From assembly GCA_964528795.1 (NCBI GenBank), contig CAZGUY010000013.1, forward strand, positions 1 through 18,576: a stretch of DNA of 18,576 nucleotides, written 5' to 3'. Each line of letters begins with the position of its first letter. Positions within the stretch are counted from its first letter, which is position 1. Source of the stretch: DATFJC01 sp964528795 (GTDB taxonomy: Bacteria > Patescibacteriota > Patescibacteriia > UBA2591 > UBA6264). A model generated the notes under the pieces. The model searched no databases, was not told the DNA's origin, and saw nothing but the letters and a program-made list of their open reading frames with translations. A program made the position numbers and the translations under genes. Below are positions 14,101 to 18,576 of the stretch, one piece after another.

Positions 14101-17100
14101 AAGTTGTTAGTCTTACCTATTTCATTATCAATAAAAGAGATAGGTTTTACTGTATCAATGGTCCAGGTATAACTTTTCTTAGTAACATTTTGAGCTTGGT
14201 CAGCTGCTTTAATAAAAAATTCATGCTTTCCATCTAAAAGATTAATATATTCTTTACCAGAAACACATCTTTCCTCTAACTTTTCATCAATACGACAAAA
14301 ATAATTTACCTTTTCATTTGAATTAAATTTAAAAACTGCACTTGTCTTATTAGTAACCTTATCTGGTTTTTCAAAAATAGTAATTTCTGGAGAATCCTTA
14401 TCAGGTAAAGTAATTGTATTTTCTGACCCGAATGTAGGAGTAATGGTTATATAAAAATCGTTCTTATCAATATCTGTATCTATATAATCTTTCCGAGCTA
14501 AACTATTTCCCTTATCTACACTAGGCGCATTGTCCCCAATATTTCCATCATCAAAATCATCATAAGTCACTGAATCAATAACCTTGTCTTTAAACTTTAA
14601 AATAATCTTGTCGCCATTATTATTTAAAGAAAAATTAAAATCTTGAGATTGGTTTAATACTAAAAAATCATTTGAGTCTATTTGGCCTGTTAAATTTTCT
14701 TTGTCTTTGGTATTATCTTCAATGGTCCAATCTATAAGATTAATTGTGGAAGTAGTATGATTATAAAGTTCAATTTTTTCTACCCCGCCCTCTAACGGCT
14801 TGGGTGATATTTCATTAATAATAATATCTCCCTTGTTGAACTGAACTTCCCCTTTATCCTTATCGACCTTACTATCGCCCTTTTCTTCATCGCTACCCTC
14901 TTTATTATCCCCTTCCTCATTATTTTCATTACCTTCGTTGTTATTCTCTTCATTATTTTTACCCTCATCGCCTTGATCGTTATCATCTTTTTTGCTTTGT
15001 ATTTTAAAACCTTTGTTGCTACTAAAATCCTTTGGGGTACCCTGAATAAAATTACTATCCTTATCTTTAGCAAAAGGACTATCTAAATGACAAGTTTGCC
15101 AATTATTAGGAGTACTTTTCTGTTTAAAATTAAGTCTCTCCATACTAGATTTATCTGAATTTCGGCCCTCTACCCATCCAGTTTTAAAATTTATACTATC
15201 AATTATGTTTCCGTTACCATCTATTAATTTCATTTGTTCGCCATCATTTGAAAGCCCACCTGTAAAAGTTTTGTTTGCTTCTATATTTGATATAGTAGTA
15301 TTATCTGTTCTTTCGAGTAATAGGAAATCGTTGGCTGGAATTTTACCCTCAAGATCGATTTTAAAAGATTCATCATTAATAACAATTTTCCAACCGCTGA
15401 GATCAATTTTTGAGTCAGTATTATTATAAAGCTCAATCCATTCATCGTAGGCACTTGCACTTGTTCCCATCCAAGCGATTTCCGATATTACTATATCTAA
15501 TTCACTATATGATTGATAATTTATTGTACCATCACTGCCTTGAGAGTCATCACCCTGATTATCGCTCGAAGTATTAGCGCTACCCCCTCCCCAAGTAACG
15601 CTGTTATTATTAATCTCAATTTTGTTGGGCTCACCAGGAGTTAAACTTATAGTTTCTTGCCAAATCTTTTTAAGATCTATTTTGCCATCTTTTTTTCTCG
15701 CTAAACTATTTCCCTTATCTACACTAGGCGCATTGTCCCCAATATTTCCATCATCAAAATCATCATAAGTCACTGAATCAATAACCTTGTCTTTAAACTT
15801 TAAAATAATCTTGTCGCCATTATTATTTAAAGAAAAATTAAAATCTTGAGATTGGTTTAATACTAAAAAATCATTTGAGTCTATTTGGCCTGTTAAATTT
15901 TCTTTGTCTTTGGTATTATCTTCAATGGTCCAATTATTTAAATCAATTTTTGAGTCAGTATTATTATAAAGCTCTACCCATTCTTCCTGATTTGAATTTG
16001 GGGCTGGCAAAAATTCATTTATTACTATATCTGATTTTTTAAAGCTCTTTTCATCAACGCCACCTTCATCCTCCTGTTTTCCATTCTTGCTCTCATTATC
16101 TTTTTTCTTTTCTTCCTTTATGTTATCTTTGTTTTTGTTTAACTTTTTAGATTCTTCTTTAAAAATGTTTTTTTCTTTTTTAGTTTTCTCTTTTTTCTTT
16201 CCCTTTTTGTCATTTTCGCTTTGTGATTTTTCTATCTTTTTAACTTCTTTTTCAAGTTGGTCTTTTAAATCGTTTATTTCCGTCGTTTCCCCTAACTGCC
16301 TTTCTTCTACCTCTTCTACTGCATTTCCCTCATTGTTTTCTGCTAAACGATTAATCTGCAATTCGATTTCTCTTTCTTTATCCTCTTTACTTTCTTTATC
16401 TCCTATATATCCCTTTTCTACTAAATCCATAAACTCGAGGGATTCATTAATAGCACTATCAAAACTTTCTTTTTTTTGAGATAATGTCCGAAGAGAGGCC
16501 TGAGCTTTTCGCTCTAAAATTCTCTTTTGCTTATTTAAATCTTTGATCCCTACAACATCTGACTCATCAGCTAAGACTTCAATTTGTTTTAACTTCTTCT
16601 TCGTTTTTTTATAAACTTTGGCAATTTTTTTAACATCAGACTTTAGCCCTATAGAGTTAACAAGCAATTTTTTTATTCCTTCTTTTCCGTATACTAAAAT
16701 AGCTCTTTCTGAAAAAGCATTTACTACTTCTAATAATTTTTGTGAATTCGAAGGGCTTTGAAATTCCTTTGGTATATCTTTTGAAGATACTACCATATCT
16801 CCAATGTTAACTTTTTTAAGTGTTGGTTGGAGAAATTGGGTATAAGGAAAAAAGAAATATCGCTCATTATTAAAAGTTTTACCATAAATTTCTTTAGCAA
16901 TATTTTGACATGAATCAACTACTTTTTTAGCTTTCCCATTTAAAATATCTTTTAACTCTTTGTTTAGAGTTAAAGTATGTATTTTAGAAAATTCTTTTGT
17001 TTTAGAGAAAACATCACCCTTTTTATTAATAACCGTCTTATTATCATAACCATCTGGTGTAATATCTAATTTAGAGTAATAATAATGTAGGTTTGGTTTA

Positions 17101-17618
17101 TTAGTTTGACGACTGTGGTATGCTAATTGTTTAGAATTAGCACTTTCAAAAACCTTTTCAACAAAACCCACCGAGGTCCAATCACCAGATTGGGGGCCTT
17201 TTTGTTTGTGGTAAGTAATATCAAACTCTTCATTTCTTTGCTTCCACATATTACTATTTATGTCCCATAATGTTTTATCAAACCCTTTTAGAACTTTAGC
17301 TCCTAAAAATTTTTCGCCCTTATCTAAATCAACAAAATATTTTGCTGGTATTTTTTTAATACCCTGAGAAGTTAAAGCTAATATCATATCCTTGTTGGTA
17401 ATTCTATCTTTACCTAAATAAATTGCTACATTACCAAAATGGGCTTTACCAGGAATTAAAGAAAATTCAAAATTATTATAACCATACATCTTACCTTGAC
17501 GCCCTGTTTTATAAAAAATAGTCCCTTGCGGGACAGCAAAAACAAGATTAGGAATAATTAATAATCCTAAAATAATTACCAAAAATATTTTACTTTTTAA
17601 ACCCTCCAGATCATCCAT
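11103..17618 (-). CDS. Giant secreted surface protein: papain-like region, coiled coil, four lamin-tail domains, Ig/FN3-like modules, two DUF2341
   Basis: Probably a cell-surface protein of 2171 aa. A signal peptide (hydrophobic 11-27, cut likely after A28) leads into a permuted NlpC/P60- or YiiX-like region (about 30-300) with H60 in HFGNVAIYLG. Where the nucleophilic cysteine is expected there is S149 in GDWTSVGFVEKVFE. Then a Lys/Glu coiled coil (about 323-523); lamin-tail domains at about 526-673, 704-869, 928-1068 and 1361-1543; an acidic Asn/Glu linker near 875-925; two Ig-like modules (about 1071-1272); an FN3-like module (about 1273-1359); and two DUF2341 plus lectin-like units (about 1544-1859 and 1866-2171). 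No LPXTG or C-terminal anchor is seen. The ATG has GGAGG only 1 nt upstream, closer than usual. It follows the 307-aa gene by 26 nt. Surface display and binding are inference from domain types. Confidence 0.9.
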   Translation of the reverse strand: MDDLEGLKSKIFLVIILGLLIIPNLVFAVPQGTIFYKTGRQGKMYGYNNFEFSLIPGKAHFGNVAIYLGKDRITNKDMILALTSQGIKKIPAKYFVDLDKGEKFLGAKVLKGFDKTLWDINSNMWKQRNEEFDITYHKQKGPQSGDWTSVGFVEKVFESANSKQLAYHSRQTNKPNLHYYYSKLDITPDGYDNKTVINKKGDVFSKTKEFSKIHTLTLNKELKDILNGKAKKVVDSCQNIAKEIYGKTFNNERYFFFPYTQFLQPTLKKVNIGDMVVSSKDIPKEFQSPSNSQKLLEVVNAFSERAILVYGKEGIKKLLVNSIGLKSDVKKIAKVYKKTKKKLKQIEVLADESDVVGIKDLNKQKRILERKAQASLRTLSQKKESFDSAINESLEFMDLVEKGYIGDKESKEDKEREIELQINRLAENNEGNAVEEVEERQLGETTEINDLKDQLEKEVKKIEKSQSENDKKGKKKEKTKKEKNIFKEESKKLNKNKDNIKEEKKKDNESKNGKQEDEGGVDEKSFKKSDIVINEFLPAPNSNQEEWVELYNNTDSKIDLNNWTIEDNTKDKENLTGQIDSNDFLVLNQSQDFNFSLNNNGDKIILKFKDKVIDSVTYDDFDDGNIGDNAPSVDKGNSLARKKDGKIDLKKIWQETISLTPGEPNKIEINNNSVTWGGGSANTSSDNQGDDSQGSDGTINYQSYSELDIVISEIAWMGTSASAYDEWIELYNNTDSKIDLSGWKIVINDESFKIDLEGKIPANDFLLLERTDNTTISNIEANKTFTGGLSNDGEQMKLIDGNGNIIDSINFKTGWVEGRNSDKSSMERLNFKQKSTPNNWQTCHLDSPFAKDKDSNFIQGTPKDFSSNKGFKIQSKKDDNDQGDEGKNNEENNNEGNENNEEGDNKEGSDEEKGDSKVDKDKGEVQFNKGDIIINEISPKPLEGGVEKIELYNHTTSTINLIDWTIEDNTKDKENLTGQIDSNDFLVLNQSQDFNFSLNNNGDKIILKFKDKVIDSVTYDDFDDGNIGDNAPSVDKGNSLARKDYIDTDIDKNDFYITITPTFGSENTITLPDKDSPEITIFEKPDKVTNKTSAVFKFNSNEKVNYFCRIDEKLEERCVSGKEYINLLDGKHEFFIKAADQAQNVTKKSYTWTIDTVKPISFIDNEIGKTNNLPDSISGSISGDDVIKVEVQLQKGQNSKFLKKQNNKFIWIEDNLELWVKANFNPSDKTWIFNLPKPIMGEDFYYIRSRAIDKNGNVSEVSEKEFIFDKNPPAKIKDVQLKTKNNLSKIEITWPEPSDNLSGVDYYNLSYNGHTTTTPANIFTIDIKNKTNYKIKVKALDKAGNSGIWSNEKQKLISTSESIIINEVQVGEKEFIELYNPTRKQIDLDGWYFAYYSSSQKWDGSTQNNPNKDKPYRLKKFPDDAKIQPEEYYLIGVYNFSKEGVDWQIKTKSDQPYSRGQLSNSSGSVVIYNFNPEGKNAEFLRKNAIDTLGWGDSNVFEAMPVKGKSLKGNSLERKDKNDTSNNKIDFAINSNPTPQNSVGKWIVGWEKRDALLIKNNKNRNSLSDYQVKIKINYKEGMKRDFSDIRFTDSSGLNTLNYFRETYKDFEYAIFWVKIKHVPEFSEVKIYKYYKNNQADYVGSGKDVFLWFDDFDSNTSNEYIRQDAKWDIDKGVVTLGANWQSNSNRGFISPKGISLKNVYIKTKIYLKDNGNHRRANKGFITYRQKHQNEFWMYGIVNGRKYIYDGLTLTKKINGSLNFIKQDNKLAGQYNKWFNLEVSVFNTKHRLNFSPVNDDFGNKKTWVHYSHYNNDKGQIYFKGEDVDNHTGVKLDYIMIGKNTQPNLQVVKINNNYKVEESVPEMEYPNFPGWQNKDIMTIKNTGYTSSTNVVVKIDVNYKEGMSKDFSDIRFVNPKTNKEYTYWNESYIKGKSAVFWIKIPEMFLKENRDIDLYYNNPSATYIGNPVEVFSWYEDFETNRIKKDINIVTQEIDLLNKQGIVELKSNGKIFNTNLDLKDIIIKTRFKTPHSNGDRWMYGGDGANIGMVDYRIQDSRNFWSFGINNNGFDGKYGPNIEVTENNNPFIRWLPPGRKIYSKWVNFVAKIRNNNHNISYTIEKDNPSNEIIRSMVVEDVGINKPGMLGVRAEDIEFRGAHFDYILVAPYNPDIKVMY
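14497..14731 (-). repeat. 235-bp perfect direct repeat, copy in lamin-tail domain 3
   Basis: Identical base for base to 15700-15934, in the same orientation and reading frame, 1203 bp apart. It encodes 78 shared residues from WTIEDN to KGNSLAR. Identity stops abruptly at both ends. The lack of any silent difference points to recent duplication or gene conversion. Confidence 0.95.
15402..15434 (-). repeat. 33-bp perfect repeat, copy in lamin-tail domain 2
   Basis: Identical to 15942-15974; it encodes ELYNNTDSKID. Lamin-tail domain 1 thus shares exact DNA with domain 2 here and with domain 3 in the 235-bp block. Confidence 0.85.
15700..15934 (-). repeat. 235-bp perfect direct repeat, copy in lamin-tail domain 1
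   Basis: Partner of 14497-14731. It ends 7 bp before the 33-bp repeat shared with domain 2, making domain 1 a mosaic of the other two. Confidence 0.95.
15942..15974 (-). repeat. 33-bp perfect repeat, copy in lamin-tail domain 1
   Basis: Partner of 15402-15434. Confidence 0.85.
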
Positions 17619-17644
17619 ACCTCCATTATAAAAAATTAATTATT

Positions 17645-18568
17645 TTATTTTACCCCCCACATTTCGAACATATCCCCCTCGCCTCTCTCTTCAATTTTAT
17701 AATCCTTATCAGTTAAACTATTTAAGGTAGATTGAGTAATTGATTGTATAACATAACGATTATCTGGTTGTAAAAAATTTTCTAATTCTTTAACTAAAAC
17801 TTTATCTGTAAAATCGTGATGTTGAGCTAAGCATTTGATTATATTTAAAGAATTATACCTTAACGCTAAATTATTATCTTCGTTTTTAAATTCTTTTATT
17901 AAATCAGAAACATATTCTTTAATTTCAGGCCAATACCAACAAAGAGAATTGCTAATTTTTATATTGCTCCCATTATCATACTCCTTCATTAATTTAATTA
18001 TGTCAGGAATATCTTCTGGATCACGATATTTGATAATAGTTTCAAAGGCTTTAAGTCGATAATCTTCTTTGGCTTTTTTATTATTCATAATTCTCTTCTG
18101 TAAAGATATTATTTCTTTATTTTTGCTCGGTGCTTCAAGTAAATATATCATACCCATGTCTCGAATTTCTTCCAGATCATCTTTGTCATTAGCAAGCCCA
18201 AAATAAACTCCTACCTCCTCATCAGTCAAATAATTATAATCTTGCCTCATAATTGTATTATAAAGAGTTAAACCAGAAGCTCTTTCTTTAAGGGGTAAAT
18301 CTTTATTTAATGCATCCTTTAAAAATTCATTTTTGCTATTTATAAGAGCTTGACCTACACCAGCTTTTAAATATTCCCGGCATTCATTTTCGCCCCCTCC
18401 CTCTTTGATACAATCCTCATAAAGAATTTTTCCTGTCTCAACTTGAACTTCTGGGGGAGCATTTTTAATATAGTTTCTTACATAAAATAAAAAACCGGCA
18501 TATCCTATACCGGCTAATAAAAAAATAGATATAATAGAAATTAAACTAATTTTCACCTCCTTTTTCAT
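17645..18568 (-). CDS. Membrane-anchored helical-repeat protein of unknown function
   Basis: A single N-terminal membrane segment (about residues 8-30) is followed by an extracytoplasmic, almost entirely helical domain. Repeated helix pairs (RDPEDIPDIIKLMKEY, near 187-202; similar spacing up to about 290) resemble HEAT/ARM-like repeats; this is a fold guess, not a family match. Cysteines at 53 and 63 (EDCIKEGGGENEC) could form a disulfide outside the membrane. The ATG at 18568 lies near the window end. A strong AAGGAGGTGA sequence lies inside codons 2-6, so a later non-ATG start is conceivable, although it would trim the basic N-terminus. The giant surface protein gene follows 26 nt downstream, so the two are probably co-transcribed and may act together at the cell surface. 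Confidence 0.85.
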   Translation of the reverse strand: MKKEVKISLISIISIFLLAGIGYAGFLFYVRNYIKNAPPEVQVETGKILYEDCIKEGGGENECREYLKAGVGQALINSKNEFLKDALNKDLPLKERASGLTLYNTIMRQDYNYLTDEEVGVYFGLANDKDDLEEIRDMGMIYLLEAPSKNKEIISLQKRIMNNKKAKEDYRLKAFETIIKYRDPEDIPDIIKLMKEYDNGSNIKISNSLCWYWPEIKEYVSDLIKEFKNEDNNLALRYNSLNIIKCLAQHHDFTDKVLVKELENFLQPDNRYVIQSITQSTLNSLTDKDYKIEERGEGDMFEMWGVK

Positions 18569-18576
18569 AAAAAATA

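Noticed and set aside
14792..15073. Minus-strand frame of 93 codons in the giant gene
   Set aside because: Shifted reading of the acidic Asn/Glu linker; rich in Ile/Lys/Met, with no start signal.
16087..16479. Open frame of 130 codons on the plus strand
   Set aside because: It is the antisense of the Lys/Glu-rich coiled coil of the giant protein; its Ser/Phe/Leu-rich translation is what reversed AAA/GAA codons give. No ribosome site.

Overview
The window is AT-rich (about 30% G+C by eye) and every convincing gene lies on the minus strand, so the biological order runs from base 18576 down to base 1. The standard genetic code fits: mnmA ends in TGA and tryptophan is read from TGG. Very short intergenic spaces, overlapping genes, a giant lamin-tail/DUF2341 surface protein, a truncated NuoF-like hydrogenase subunit and an endonuclease Q together suggest a Patescibacteria (CPR) genome. 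The code makes Gracilibacteria and Absconditabacteria unlikely. This assignment is inferred from gene content; no marker gene such as rRNA is present.

Layout in transcription order. (1) 18568-11103: a cell-surface pair, a membrane-anchored helical-repeat protein (307 aa) followed 26 nt later by a secreted 2171-residue protein with a papain-like N-terminal region, a Lys/Glu coiled coil, four lamin-tail domains, Ig/FN3-like modules and two DUF2341 plus lectin-like units. It carries a perfect 235-bp internal duplication. (2) 10917-9745: a Fic-family AMP-transferase-like protein with its own inhibitory motif and its own promoter. (3) 9610-8860: a small island with a strong promoter, a long structured leader and a gene of helical repeats (166 aa) without a normal start codon. 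A 13-bp inverted repeat brackets it. (4) 8770-8561: a 69-aa protein of unknown function. (5) 8442-7390: a divergent, enlarged flavin-dependent thymidylate synthase (ThyX).

(6) 7309-717: a tightly packed operon of endonuclease Q, cysteine desulfurase IscS, scaffold IscU, tRNA 2-thiouridylase MnmA, a NuoF/HydB-like flavoprotein and an [FeFe]-hydrogenase HydA. IscS can feed sulfur both to IscU for Fe-S clusters and to MnmA for tRNA thiolation. The two hydrogenase subunits at the end of the operon need many clusters: HydA has motifs for one 2Fe-2S, three 4Fe-4S and the H-cluster, and HydB for one 4Fe-4S. The HydA active site is complete. HydB is shortened at both ends compared with bifurcating HydB, and no HydC or HydEFG maturase lies in the window. 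(7) 616-71: a six-helix membrane protein, then a terminator.

Transcription units are packed end to end. Several -35 boxes (TTGACAAA) sit within or directly after the preceding unit's terminator. The first genes of three units have strong AAGGAGG ribosome sites, whereas the operon-internal genes have none. The least explained part is the 166-aa island with its leader.
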